From Lineus longissimus (Eukaryota; Nemertea; Pilidiophora; Heteronemertea; Lineidae), in the NCBI RefSeq assembly GCF_910592395.1, contig NC_088308.1:6091001-6155000 (forward strand): 64,000 nt of DNA, given 5' to 3'. Made by a program: the position numbers and the translations under genes. Positions 21,962 through 34,800 of the stretch are shown piece after piece (the stretch's first letter is position 1; each line of letters opens with the position of its first letter). The notes below the pieces were generated by a model. The model did no database searches and was not told the DNA's origin. It saw only the letters and a list, made by a program, of their open reading frames with translations.

Positions 21962-24079
21962 GTCCCTAACTTAGAAGTGCTTGCTGTGTCCTGGCATGGA
22001 AACAACACAGTAAAAGATGAAAAAAGGTCCAGTCTCCTGGAGAACCTGTTTCTTGTGGTTAAAGAGATGAGGAAGCTTCCGAACTTCAAGGGCCATGGTG
22101 GTGAATTGTTGCCTGTTATTGTTGGTGGCGACTTCAATCTTGTGTTGCAGAAATGGCCGAGGGATCCTGAGCTTGTTTATCACACGTATAAGCCATCGGC
22201 TCGTCGACAGGGTAGGGTTATCGACTTGTTTGTCTCGACCAAAGGCTTCACTCTCGAGGACTGTAAATTCGTGAACATGTCTTTTGAACTTGATGATACA
22301 AAACCGGCTAGTGAGTATCTCAGCCACGACCCGATCCAAGGGGTGCTTGCTTACTCTGGAATCCACGACACTGGCGGGAGTGACGACTCCGATTGTAGAG
22401 GCGACTTTGGTAGTAGTGAGAGTGGCAAGACGGACCACACTAACAGTAGTGACCACTGTGGAGAGATTTGTGGAAGTGTTTGCACAGGAAATGCGGGTAA
22501 GACCGTTGAGAATGAAAAGCCCAAAACTGATAAACTGAATCGACGAAATGATACCAAAGGCAAGGTATCAATCAACGAAAAGTTAGGGAAAAATTCACAT
22601 GGTGGAAGACCTAGACAAGAAAACTCAGAACAGGCTCCAACCAGCAGAATAAAAGTAAAGGCGACTACTGTAGCTGGTATAAGGTGAGTAAGTCTTAATT
22701 GCCATTGTTATCAGATAACTGCATCCATCGTCTTTTGCTGATTGTTGTACTGAAGCACTTCGTCCTTTATTATGTATGATGTGATGTTAAATCTACTTAA
22801 TGATTGTTATTTTTGATTACTTTTTTGTTTACTCTCTAGCTGATAAAAACTTTTGTAATAGAGGTACGGTTTATGATTTGAATAGTGGGCGCATATTTTA
22901 CATCTCTCGGGGTGATTTGAACCCGAGATATATTATCGTTCCTGTAACCTTCAATCATTGATTCTAGTCACTTTCAATGACTGGTTTGACACTGCACGGA
23001 CGAAGTCGTAAAAAATTATTCGGAAAAGCCGATAGTGTTCGGGCTCAAATCACTCGTTCGCTCTAGATGATGCCTTGTCCAAATCGCGGGGTGGTAATAA
23101 ACGCGGATCTAATTCTACATGTACCATTTGGAATGAAGCACACGTACGGCAGTGGTATTCTGTATGCCCGGTAGTCATTTGTTTTGCATCATACCATGAA
23201 TAAAGTAGAACTGATATTTCCCATTCTTCTTTTAGGCAGAGAACGGACATGCATCCATGTTCAAGTATAAAACCCTCCAGCCAGCAAAACTTGGCAGCAT
23301 CCGCTAATGGTTATAACATTCTCCTCATCAGCACTGGCAGCGGGATTCCAGTTGCAAAATGCAAAGATGCATTCAGACATGTGAGACAGTTTGTAGAAGA
23401 AGTCAAGCCAAGCATTATATTCACCCAACAAATTACGGGACCGTTTGTGAAGGGTCTTGGACATGACTATAAAGAACTTGGAACTCCTAAGGCAGGATTT
23501 ATTTTTAACAAGGCTGAATTTTGGCACAGGGATTTGATGGATGACCGTGACCTTTCCGACCTTGTTAAGAGATTAAGAGACGAAAATGATATATCAAGAG
23601 GCTTTGAATTCTTAGAGCGGGTTCACGTTGTCAGGTTTACATCTAAAAGTGTACACGGCTTGGACGTGATTGCTCTGGCTTGGCACGGACAATACGGAAA
23701 GAAAGGTGGCGGACGTCTTACAGATGAAACCATGATCAGGTTTTTAAGAGACCTGTTCCTTGTGGTCGAAGAAATGCAGAAGCTTCAGAATTTCCGGGGC
23801 AGTGATGGTAGATCATTACCTGTTATTATTGGTGGCGACTTCAAACTCGAGGTCACAAAATGGCCTAGAGACAACACTATTTTGGATTATCACAAGTACA
23901 CGCCATCGGTTAAGAGGAAACAACGACTTGTTGATATGTTCCTCACAACAAAGGATCTCACTGTAACGGACTGCAAATTCCTCAAGGCTAACGATGGAAA
24001 AACGGCAATGAGTGATTTCCTCAACAACGACCTGGTCCAAGGAGTACTAGCGTACTCCAGTCCGAGTTGGCCGCACTGA
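21602..24079 (+). CDS. tandem two-domain EEP-fold protein, C-terminal domain apparently inactive (2 exons)
   Basis: Exon 21602-22683 ends at a strong donor (ATAAG followed by GTGAGTAAG) and joins in frame to exon 23236-24079 (acceptor TTCTTCTTTTAG), giving 641 residues. Domain 1 (about 1-255) keeps the EEP catalytic set: Asn15, Glu47, His132, Asp177/Asn179 (GGDFN), His242-Asp243. A Ser/Asp/Gly then Lys/Arg-rich linker spans about 255-361. Domain 2 (about 380-641) has the same fold, but Asn becomes Ser (LLISTG), Glu becomes Gln (FTQQIT), GDFN becomes GDFK and HDP becomes NDL; only the SWHG-type His remains. The residue aligned with the ancestral initiator Met is Leu (TTG in NLAASANGYN). In-frame continuity from the acceptor, with no stop before the ATG at 23249, supports fusion. 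Alternatives are that domain 2 is a separate gene starting at 23249, or that domain 1 ends at the stop 22685-22687 when the intron is retained. Without a transcript the fusion is inference, but the frame match is exact. Confidence 0.72.
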
Positions 24080-27000
24080 CACTCAACTTCGATTGCTAGC
24101 TCAATCCGGTGCTGGCTCAGTTTGTGAAATGCCCTATAGAGAGAGAGAGAGAGAGAGAAAGGCTAGTCGGCCTGAACACTTCCCAACTTACGTGTAGCAG
24201 CAGTCATGAAATCGGCACGTCAGTTAGAACAAATGAACTTGTTTATGCGCACGAGGTACTGGATACAAAATCGTGAAATTTTGTTCTAGCTTCCTCGGCG
24301 TGGATTAAGGAATTGAACCCGAGGCGGAGGGTTTCTATTCTAAAATACCTCAAACTTAAAAAGATAGGCCACGAAAATAACTTGAATATGTGCGAATTTG
24401 GCAAATTCCATCCATCGCCGGCCCGGAGGCCAAATTTTTTTCTGCAGGATACTTCTGCCATAGTGTACATCTGACAGCCAATCAGAATTCAAGGCAAGCA
24501 CGTGTCTTTGTTGACATCATCTTTCCACATGGCGCAATAATGTCAACAATGCCACGTGTTCTGATAATCTTGGAAAGAACAAGTTAGCAAATGGTTAGAG
24601 GAGTATATTAGCTAAAATATATTTATTTGCAGTATCTTAACATGTATTTTCATTGTCGTCAATGTCGAGTGGACTGTATTTATTGGACTTGTCTGTTAAA
24701 GGCGCACTGTGCTCGGCAAAATAGCCGAGGTTGAATGTTTATCTGTCAACCGTGTAACTAGTTCTGCTGTATATGCATAGGTGGCGCCACCATTCAATTT
24801 ATTTTGTTTGCTTGTCAAAATGTGTTTTATACAATGGCCCTTCAACAATGTTCAAACTACCAAAATAGGCCTGATACCTTCAACAAACAGCAGACATCGG
24901 ATACACTGTCCCTTTAATAATTATCAACATTGGCAACACTGTCAGTGTCACTACCCCTTAAAATTTCACAAATCAATGCATGCACTGCAATGTAGCGATC
25001 AGATCAGCTGATGCCTCTTTTGTACGCATAATATCATCAATTTTACAATGAATCTGTGCAATTCATTCCTAAACACTACGACACAAACCTTGAGTTGAGC
25101 ATAATTGGGGTCAGACAATGAACTATTGTCACATTCACAGTTGAAGTGGCACTCGGCATGCGACTCGGTATCGTCCATTGTATTTGCATTATCATGCATA
25201 AATAAACAGTGTGACGTCAAAGATCGCGCCAATTGTGATTGGCTGTCAGATGTACACTGTGGCAGAAGTATCCTGCAGAAAAAAATTTCGCACCCTGGAG
25301 CGCCGGTAGCACCGTTGTTTACATTATGTTACGGCAACGTTACAGAAAATGAGACATGTACATTTTGTACAACGCGCATAGGAAGTCCGCATCGGCTCGC
25401 TCAAGTGATGCTAAAATCCGCGCAAATGGGCTATTTGGAGCGTTTTTTTCGGCAAATATGTGTAGTGCTCATTAAAAAACTTAGGGTGATTGATGCTTCC
25501 TTGGCTGATTTGTGTTTGAAGCAGTGTTTTGAGAGCCTCAAACTTCTGAAGTGAGCTGAAATTCCGTACGGGGTGACGTGTGCATGGTTTCCACATTTTA
25601 GTGCAACCCGAGGGAACTTTGGTAGAGCATCTTGGTTGCGTGTCCAAAACACTCCAAACTCAGAACGAGGCTTATGCATTTTCCATTTAAAAGTTGACTT
25701 TACGGTACCAAGGTATTTCAGAATTTATATCCTATATCTTAGAGTAACTAGACTGGTTACTTGACTCAAAACCAATATGGAGTATCTGGTTCTGGTCGTC
25801 TAATTCGGCGCTAGCGTTTGCGGGCTTATTGATAACTGAATTTAGAGTAGTTGGTTTTAAATGTTCTTATAGTTTCCGACCCGAAAATCTCTTGTGGTAT
25901 TTTAATCAAGATTGGTATCGCAAAGCAATCCGATGATTGGGGCTGTGTTTTAGAATAATCATCCTGCCATTTTTTGTCTTCAGTTTGTACGACTAATAGA
26001 CTAAATCATAGATGAGAGACAAACGAAAAATCCGTCCTTGATTCACCAAATTCAAAATGCAATACTTTATACATGTATATATATCAGACAAGCCGGTGAT
26101 GTTGTTAGTTTAATTATTTATAATGCATTCCACTTAAATTATATTATATCAATTGATAATAAATTATAACTATGTGTACATGTATGCATATTTCAGTCTC
26201 ATTTTATGATCGAAAGCACACCATTTCAGCACACGGACTTGTTAACTCTAAGTGTATTATGGCGGCAGCAGATCAGACGGCTGGAAATAGTTGCAATCGA
26301 TGTCGTTGACAATGTACATAAAGAAAGCCTCGTAGATGGAGTACTATGTACAATGCACGATGAACTTGCGGATAGATCAATGAATATGTAGTGTGACCAA
26401 AAACATTACAATTTTTTATTAAGACACAAGCGGATGCATTACAAAAAGGGCTAATTAATTATACATTGGTGAATGATTACACTTTTTATACAGTTTATGA
26501 AGTTCGTTACATTTGCGTCGTCTACATACATGTTCGTAACGTTCAACCAAATATTTTGTTTTGGAGATTGGCACTCTCACCGCAGGTGCATCAGCTGTCA
26601 TAAACCATTCACTGTCTCTTCTACACCTACATATATGCCTCTAACTCGAGGAACGCGCGTTTACATCAAAAACATTCGCTAGTTGATGCGATTCCCGTGT
26701 TGCAACGTTTAAGGACACTGAGTTTGAATCACTCGAGGAACGGCCAACCACATTTGTAGCCAAAATAATCAAAGCACAGATAATGATCTAGCTTACAGCC
26801 ATCAAACGACCGCAATAAAAAACACGGCAACAACTGCATTTCGTCACCGAAATATTGCCGATGGGCCACTAAAAATCAAATTTTATCCCAGAAAAGGGCC
26901 TACTGTGACGCAGTTCAAGAAAGGATTGATGATCCTTTTTCTCGAACCATGCTCCAAAACATTTTTCTTGTGAATGCATTTCGATTTATTTTAATGTGTT

Positions 27001-27602
27001 CTGACATGTTCAAAATTTAGAGTCTGGTATGTACAGGTGTGTCTGGTTTGAGAAAAGTGATCGTAAGGAAACTACTGAAAAATGTGTGAGTGGCACTTTT
27101 CTAGCTTAACTTCGGATAAGAATAAATAAACACTAATATTTATACTTATGCATGTACAGTATATAAATAAGGCTACTGCAAATAAATACAAGAAAATATT
27201 ATTTGTACGGCCAGCAGCAAGGGTAACATAGACCTAAAACAAACCCATCACAAGTAACATGTACGTGCAAGCATTAGGCCTATAGATGATATGCTGATAG
27301 AAATCACTCCTTTTGAATGGCTGGACCGCATGCAAAGGTATTGTCTTCATGAAACACAGGCACCTTCCTATTCGTCTTCTGTCTTCGATATACTGTGAAT
27401 CGCCAAAATTTCGCGCCTATTTTTTGCGATTTTCGAAAATGTCTGCCAAAAAAATAGTTATCGCGATTTTTATTTTGTTGGATTGCACATTTTCTTTCGG
27501 TTTTTCAGTTAAAAAATATTTCTAATCAAAATATAATTTTTCACAAATCGAAAAACATCCGCAAAAAACGGGAAATTAAAACATCCTCGAATATTTGACG
27601 GT
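24080..27602. other. intergenic stretch with inverted repeat and (GA)n
   Basis: Contains a (GA)n microsatellite at about 24138-24158 and a roughly 70-bp inverted repeat (24418-24485 against 25235-25306, sharing TTTTTTTCTGCAGGATACTT and CTGACAGCCAATCA). The 149-codon open frame inside has no recognisable domain. A weak acceptor-led frame near 26195-26391 is not supported by anything else. Confidence 0.5.
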
Positions 27603-28349
27603 TTACAGTATATTCAAAATTCCACACATAGCAATAAGGCAAGATACCATGAGCACGGACTGGCCCATCCGGGCTCCTTTGTTACAGTTGTCCACCTCGC
27701 ACCCAAACATACATATCCTATGCGCCACGTCATCCTTTGAACCAACTTGGCAATTCCAGTCATTATTCTGGGTAAAAGTCTTTGGGATACATCCCCTCGA
27801 AAGTTCCAATAACGTATCTGAAAAAGGCAGCAACAAACAGTCAGCAACAGTATAATTAAATGCAACTAATACATTTTTTTATTAGCGTACCAGTACAGCA
27901 AATAATTCGCATAAAGGCTGAATACGATTTGAAATCGGCAGGAACACCATGACATGCACATACACTGCGATAGTCACGCCAGAAGGATATTGTAGATGTC
28001 AGTCGGGTGACGAAGAACATAACCCAGGGATTACCTTAGTCACAGATGTACAGCCGTATTTTAATCCAACATTCTGATGGCCCCCATACAATGCTATGCG
28101 GAGAAGGCTTTTTTATGACCAGCTTTATCTTTAAAAAATACTTCTTCAATGTAAAAGAATAACCTATCTTACCATTGGCATCTAACTTTTTGATTATAAC
28201 ACATTTCTCTAGCTTCTCCTCAATAATACAAACTCCTGTTGCTTCGTCTCGAGCCAGACACGTGGTTGTACAGTTTTCTGGAGGGGGAGGATTGTCGAGA
28301 CAGTTCGGATCTGTGTTGCTGCCACATATTGAGCAAAGGAGGGCAGCAC
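27603..28349 (-). CDS. Ly6/uPAR three-finger GPI-anchored protein, mature-region exons
   Basis: Two exons, 28349-28173 and 27817-27603, join in phase 1 and end in a stop codon. Residues begin ALLCSICGSNTDPNC, the typical Ly6 opening. Further cysteines follow in pairs, ending with the diagnostic CEVDNCN motif, then a short spacer and a hydrophobic tail (SVLMVSCLIAMCGILNIL), which fits a GPI-attachment signal. About 12 extracellular cysteines are visible, enough for the three-finger disulfide core. Family members sit on the outer cell surface and bind receptors or channels; this one's partner is unknown. The first visible exon requires a phase-1 signal-peptide exon upstream. The only good candidate I found is at 47184-47250, about 19 kb away and beyond the FKRP-like gene. 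Confidence 0.82.
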
Positions 28350-28974
28350 CTGAAGAAGATCAAGAAAAAATGGAGCGTAAAATGGTCACCAATATTTACG
28401 TAAAAGAGTCACCGAGGCCGGTAAAATATATACGTTAAATAGTCACCTATACATTTATGTGTTAAAGTACGTAAAATAGTAATCAAAGCCTGCTTGATAC
28501 TATGAACTGTCCAGCTGGACATGTTATGTTTGACGAAAGCGTGCACGTACCAAATTCATTGGTGACTTATCTCTCATGTATGCAAATTCCGTCGACTCAC
28601 CACTCATAATTGCCGTGCTATAAATATCTGAATACGGAATTTTCTTATCGTAACAGTATCAATTGATTCTGCATCTACCGATCCATACATTTTAATGCCA
28701 GTGATGTTAAAGAGGAACAACCAGCACGACCACTACTGACCATCATCCCATCAGTGCACTTGGAAGACGGTGACTAATGGCCCTTGGCTCATCTTTGATG
28801 GCTTTTCATAGCTCCTTAGTACCAATAATGTCATTCATAGACTTATGATTCTATTTGGCTGACCGCCACTGGATTATTATGTCTAGGGGATATGGAGAGA
28901 GTAATGTAGCAGCCGACTACCAACCGAGCGCGTTGTCCTTTTAAGGAATGTTCAAGCCGGTATAGAAGTGGTCA

Positions 28975-29230
28975 TAGTCCCCTAGAGGTATAGTCCAGAG
29001 ACTATAAGTCCTAGGGACCATAGTCCGGGGGTCATCGTGCACTAGGGACCATAGTCCGCTAGGGATTATAGTCCGTTACTTATACTATTATTATTATAGT
29101 AATCTACTTATAGGAAGGTTAGGGATAGAAGTCGGGTTAAGACTACTATCCCTAGGGACAGCTAGGGGTCCGAAGGACCCCTGTCCCTAGGGATCATGGT
29201 CCTCCGGACCATGACTCCAGGCGGACTATA
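28975..29230. repeat. cluster of short palindromic repeats
   Basis: Multiple copies of TAGGGACCATAGTCC and its inverse occur, with nested hairpins such as AGGGGTCC-GAA-GGACCCCT and ATGGTCC-TCC-GGACCAT. The block has no coding potential and probably derives from a foldback element. Confidence 0.65.
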
Positions 29231-29328
29231 TCATCTGTCACACCAGCAATTGAACACGGCCCCCTATAGTTTAGCATAAAGATGCACCTTTTGACACTGC
29301 CGGATTCGTTTTTGAGGGCGGTCTATAT

Positions 29329-29435
29329 TCGAAATGAAACTGGTTTTCTTCCCTGAAACTAAGTTTGAAAGAAGAAAACCTGGTTTTCTTCCATAAAACT
29401 AGGTTTTCTTAGTTATTGGACGTATGGCTTGCCAT
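29329..29435. mobile_element. truncated foldback (MITE-like) element
   Basis: The right end reads TTGGACGTATGGCTTGCCATA preceded by AAAACTAGGTTTTCTT-type repeats, the same terminal sequence as the complete element at 36821-37297 but diverged. No matching left terminus is visible, so it is a fragment. Confidence 0.6.
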
Positions 29436-31831
29436 AGAGGCTTTGCTGTGTGATCTGTCATAACAAGTTTGATACACACCGTCGATAAATCGGCATGTAG
29501 GCCTATTTCAGGGGTGCAGCTAGCTTTTTGGTCTGGAGGGGGGGGGGGCAAAAGAGCAAAAAATCATTGGTCAAAAACACGTGTTTCGGTGACTTTTTAT
29601 ATTTATATTTCAACATCATCATCACTCTCATCAACATCATAGCGGCTTCTTGAGCCTCAAGATCTTGATAATCATCCAGGTCTACCTGGGATACTGCATC
29701 ATTCCGTCTTAACTTCAGACTTCTACTCGTGGCTGATTAGACCCATATCGTATTCAGCGAGTCCATCCGAGGCCGCCATTTTGTGAGCCGCTACTCCCCG
29801 ATTCGTGGAGTACAGATCACAGGCGAGTGAAGATACCAGAATCATAGCAATCCATCAGCCCCGGAAGTAGCTGATTCACACACCCTAAAAAACTCTACAG
29901 ATGTTACTCTCTTTGTCTCCAGACTTATTGTGTGTTTTTGCAGTGTTGTCTATCTTCGCGACATTAATATGTTTTTACAGATATGGCCATCCGCTAGAAC
30001 CATATTTGTTACCTAGTGGAATAATGGAAATGTGTTGAGAGAATATCCATCGAGGCGAACTGCCAACATATACACATGTACATGCAGTTATACTGACATT
30101 TACACTGGCGTGAAAACAAACCCAGTCGCTTTCTAATCACGCACGAAGACGACCCTGGAATACCACGCCATCACTTGGGGAAATCTACAGTAATAGGAAA
30201 TGTTCCGGTTTTAAATGCGACATGATTAAATCAAACTTCAGTGTTTGATTGCTTTTATGATTATGTCAAAGGGTCAAACCACCCCCAATGAAACTGGATT
30301 TAGTTTTGCCGTTTAAAATCGCACCCTTTTGAAAGCTCATGCGATTCAACTCAGCTGATCTCTCTGTGCAAATAAGTAACAAAACTTTAAATGGTGTACA
30401 GTACACAATATATATCGTTTTATTTCGCGAACGACCGATATCGACAAAGGAAAAATTTAATGTGACATAACCTAAGTGATTCACTACTTGATGCCACTCT
30501 AGACGAAGCCAGTACGTGACTTTCCTTGACCAGTCGCCACTCGACCATTATGCTATAGCGCGTCCAATGTATACATCATCCGAGTCGCAGCTAAATATGA
30601 TTTTACACAGAATGACATTGGATGTACTAAATGTATGAACCTGTGGCTGTTTCAAACGTCTTTCGTTGTGAAAATTATTTGGTTAGCTTGCAGTAACAAA
30701 CTATCATGGTCACAAAGATACCGTGAAAGAGAAATATAGTTTTCTTGAAAACCTGTAACGTTAAGTCATTAATCCGAAGCGTGATTGTCAACACCTTAAT
30801 CAATGACCAGATAATGATTTCACTGCGACTTCACTAGAGCGTCAGTGGGAACTGTCGTACTTCCGTACATACTGAAATATGCTGCAGCCTCTAATGATAT
30901 CGAGGATGATTTGCAACGACGTCTGATAATTATCATGGTGTCTCCGTACGCGGATATGGACAATTAGGTTAGCCTTACTTGACTTTGTAAGGCAAATCAA
31001 AGGGGCAGACTTGGCTCACGACATGAGGTATGAATGAAAAGCATTCGCACCTGTCGAGTTTGTGGTTCTAAAAGTCACCCTCAGGCAGCAAACCAACCGG
31101 CCGCTACGGAAGCTACCATATGCAACAATGTCTCAAACCTTCGAGCTTCCAGTCACGAGGTGAGATTACGAGGTGGATCCTCAAATACCAGGCCATCGTA
31201 ATTGTACTTGTAAGAGTAAAATCTGGCTTGAGTAAGAGATGTAAAACCAGTAAGTAACCATCTCTTAAGTGCACAAGAATACCTCTGAGCATCTTGAGCT
31301 CGATCAGCGGCCGACATTTCTCTTCACAGACAAGGAGACAAACAGCGGATTGTCCGGTGATCGATTACAAGTTGTAAGTGGGCTATATATTCAGTGGGTA
31401 TATTTTTAAAAGTTGGATATATTTGTACAGGAAGTAGTAGAATACTTGCTTTGATGATAATTAGAGGGCGATAAGTCATGATGATGTGTTATATGGAGCA
31501 GAATTCCTCGACTCGTTTATCTTATAATATTGACTGAAGTACCCATCGGATTTTGATTTGCAGAATTGTAGGTATTTCCTTCGTATTGATAATGACCGTT
31601 TACACCAACAAACCCATTCTGGAATCTAAATTTTCTTGACGCGATTATCTATTCGTCCTGACAGGTTTCAAATTAATGTGATAATAAATAATAGAGTTTC
31701 GTGCGTTTCTATTGACTACCAGATATAAATACATGAAAAAACACGCACATACCTTGACTATTACCACCACTACAACTACCTAAACAACTACTCAGGTTGA
31801 TGATGGTGCATATTAAAAGTATACCTTCCAT

Positions 31832-34800
31832 TTAAGGGAGATTATCACCAAATTGCAAATTACCATCAGCATTATACATATCTAAACAGTTATGTCCACT
31901 ATTTAAGCATGGCTGAAACACATTTGTTTTATAATTGATCCAACTCGAATTGTCTCCCGTTATCCTCCAATGATGCGCATGTTGGAATATCTCCAGTCCG
32001 TAGCGATTCCGCAACCACAGTCCCGGATTTCTCGGACCATTGACAAACCGTCTATCAAATAAAAGCTTAGTTGGATTACCGGTAATTATTCTACGCACAC
32101 TAAATAATTCAACTGTCCATCCCTTGTAAAAGATGTGAATAGTGTCCTTGACGTTGTGAACTAATCTAAAACCCATCTTTGCAAATTTCGTTTTCATTTT
32201 ATATAACGCTGAAAAGTTAGCTGAGCGAAACTGGATGTCTGCGTCAATGTCCCAAGGTAGTGGTTTCCCAAATTTCACGGCTCCCAGAGCAGTCCCAGAA
32301 TCTAACACGCAGAGAATCTGACTCTCCTCGCATAGTCTCATCACTGTATTAACAGCGTAGGCAAGAGATTGCAAGTCACATGGAGATCGGGCATTTCTAT
32401 CGTAACCTTTGAATACCTGCTTGCTACAATCTCGCTTTTTTATGCGGCCTCCTGAAGTTAAGAGTTTCACCAAATCCCACTTCTCCATAAACACTTGCCA
32501 ATCTTTGTTTCGTGTATGTGGTGTATCCAGGCGCTGCGCGTGAAACAAGCTATCGGGGCAAACAACAGTTTCTCCATTTTGAAGAACGATTCTCAGAAAC
32601 CAGTCCTCATAAAGGCCATTTGTTTCTATCAAGCTGGCATTGAATGGGTGTTCTTTCAGATACTTCGTGGATGTCACAAATGGGCCGTGGATATAATCGC
32701 AAAAGGTACACCCGTGCAGCGACTCATCATAGCCTTCGAAGTATTTCAGTGAGTAGTTTCTGTAGACGGACTGGAAACAGCCTTTCTTCCAGTGCCCGCT
32801 AGGGTACCGGATAGCGCCGCCAGCTACGATAACATCCAGACTCTCTATTTCTCTGATCAAGCGCTCCAGTCTAGCATCGTGGTCTAAACGTGCAGCATCA
32901 CGTGCTACGAGCACATACTTAGTTTTCACATGCTTCAACATGTAGTTGAACACCGTCCCGTCACTTGAGCAATTGGTATTGAATGAAACTAAATTATGAA
33001 GCCCCAATGCCTTTATATTAGGATGTTGCGAGTGGTGAGCTGATATGAATACAGGTATTTTGGAATCTGCCAACTCATACACAGACTTGGCAAATAATTC
33101 AATCTCCTTAACGACGTTGCCAGGGCTGCTGTCGCAAAACTGTTTCACAACGGTTGCTAATTTCCATATCGGTAAACCGTGATTGCATGGTTCTGTTTCA
33201 AAGCCTTTGTCAAATAACGGATAGTCATAAGGAGTTCCTCTAAATGTTTCTGGACAAACACTTTTTGGTTTATGTGTAATTCTCTTATATACTTCATTCG
33301 GGTCAATATTCATATCCTTATAGAGCGAGTTCATTGCCTTTATCGCATTCCCTAAATAAGCGGCTGTCTTCAATCCACGCACGTGCTTTCTTGCACCATG
33401 CATGAGTTTCCCCATAAATTTCAGTCTTTCCGCTAACGCACGTGAAGGGTCCGGCAGGTTTTCTCTTGCCTGTAAAAAAAGAGAAACACCGTGATTGCAT
33501 TTTAAGTGAAGTATAAATTGGTCATGTCCTCCTCAGACGGTGTCAGTTTTGCTTTGTATACAAGATTAGAGGTAGATCACCAGTAACATTTAAGACATAA
33601 TATTAACGAAAACAACATTCTATAATTTACGTAACCATGCAATCTTAATTCATATCAATCTTTCTTTTTTAATAGCATCCGAGAAAAATATCATTTTCAA
33701 GAGTTGCCAGTGCAATTGATGGCAAGACTAGTCATAACAAAATGATATCTCCTTATTTTCATATTGTCTGCAATAGCTGATGAATGAGCAACACTTAAAT
33801 GTATTGTAAAACAACGCAACATCATTCAAACCTATTTTCTATTTTTGCAATTAGTCAAAACGATGGGCGCTAAATGAAATAAAAGCTTTAAAATAAGTGC
33901 GACTGTTTGCGGGGAATAATATTTAGTATGGGTTCTGATAGAATAATTCAGGCAGAATCAATCCGATAGGTTCAAAGGCTAATGAATAGATTTTAATTAA
34001 TCACAAAAAAAACAACCTATTATCAGAATGAAAATGGAACTACACTCTTGCTAAATTATGGGGTTTGAGCAGAGAAAAATGAAAAACACCAAAAAAGGTT
34101 TTTGAGCCAGTGAGCCATTTCCCTGAAGAACCTCTATCCGGGGTGCATATTTGTATTGGCTAAATCCCTGGCAGGTTTATCGAAAGCTCAAAAACCTTTG
34201 TTTTGAACCGAGTGGAAGTGCAAGACTTTCCGAACAATACATGTACATGTACATGTAGCTGCATTCGATTCTTCTTATTGAAAGACTCTGATTGTATGAA
34301 TGTGCTGATACTTGCCACAGTTACATGTATACACGAACATTCTAGTACAGTTTCCAACTGTCCTCGTGTAGAAAGGCCTAATTTTTATGGTTACACGATT
34401 CTGATCAATATAGGGAAGAATAAAACAAAACATGGGATTCATCACACTCCATCGATTGGTTTTAACCCATTTACTCCAGCTCCCGATTCAAATGAACGAC
34501 CGGTCAGTTTAACCCTATCACCATTTCCCGGTTCAAATGCTAGCTCCCTATTGATCGACCAGCCAATGAATCGGGAAACGAATAAGGAGCTAGCATTTGA
34601 ACCAGGAAATGGTGGTACAAAGGGTAAAACTGACTTGTAGTTGAATCGGGTGCTAGCATTCGAATCGGGAAATTGAGATAGAAAGGGTTAAACGAATTGA
34701 AAAACAAATAAGGAGCTAGCATTTCCAACCGGGAAATGGAGTTACAAAGGGTTCAACTGACAGATGTGTCTAAAAAGGCCTGTTGCGCCATTTCCACAAT

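Larger units (their letters stand above)
28350..31831. other. non-coding stretch with hairpin repeats and MITE end
   Basis: Holds a cluster of CTAGGGACCATAGTCC-type palindromic repeats (28975-29230), the right end of a foldback element (29329-29435) and a poly-G run near 29537. I find no exon. It may be intron of the Ly6 gene if its signal exon is the one at 47.2 kb. Confidence 0.5.

Noticed and set aside
22900-22930. tRNA-like B-box (GGGTTCAAATCACCC on the minus strand)
   Set aside because: No matching A-box or cloverleaf could be laid out around it; similar GAACCCGAG strings elsewhere suggest a repeat at most.
25105-25554. 149-codon plus-strand frame
   Set aside because: No recognisable domain; it includes one arm of an inverted repeat and low-complexity T-rich sequence.
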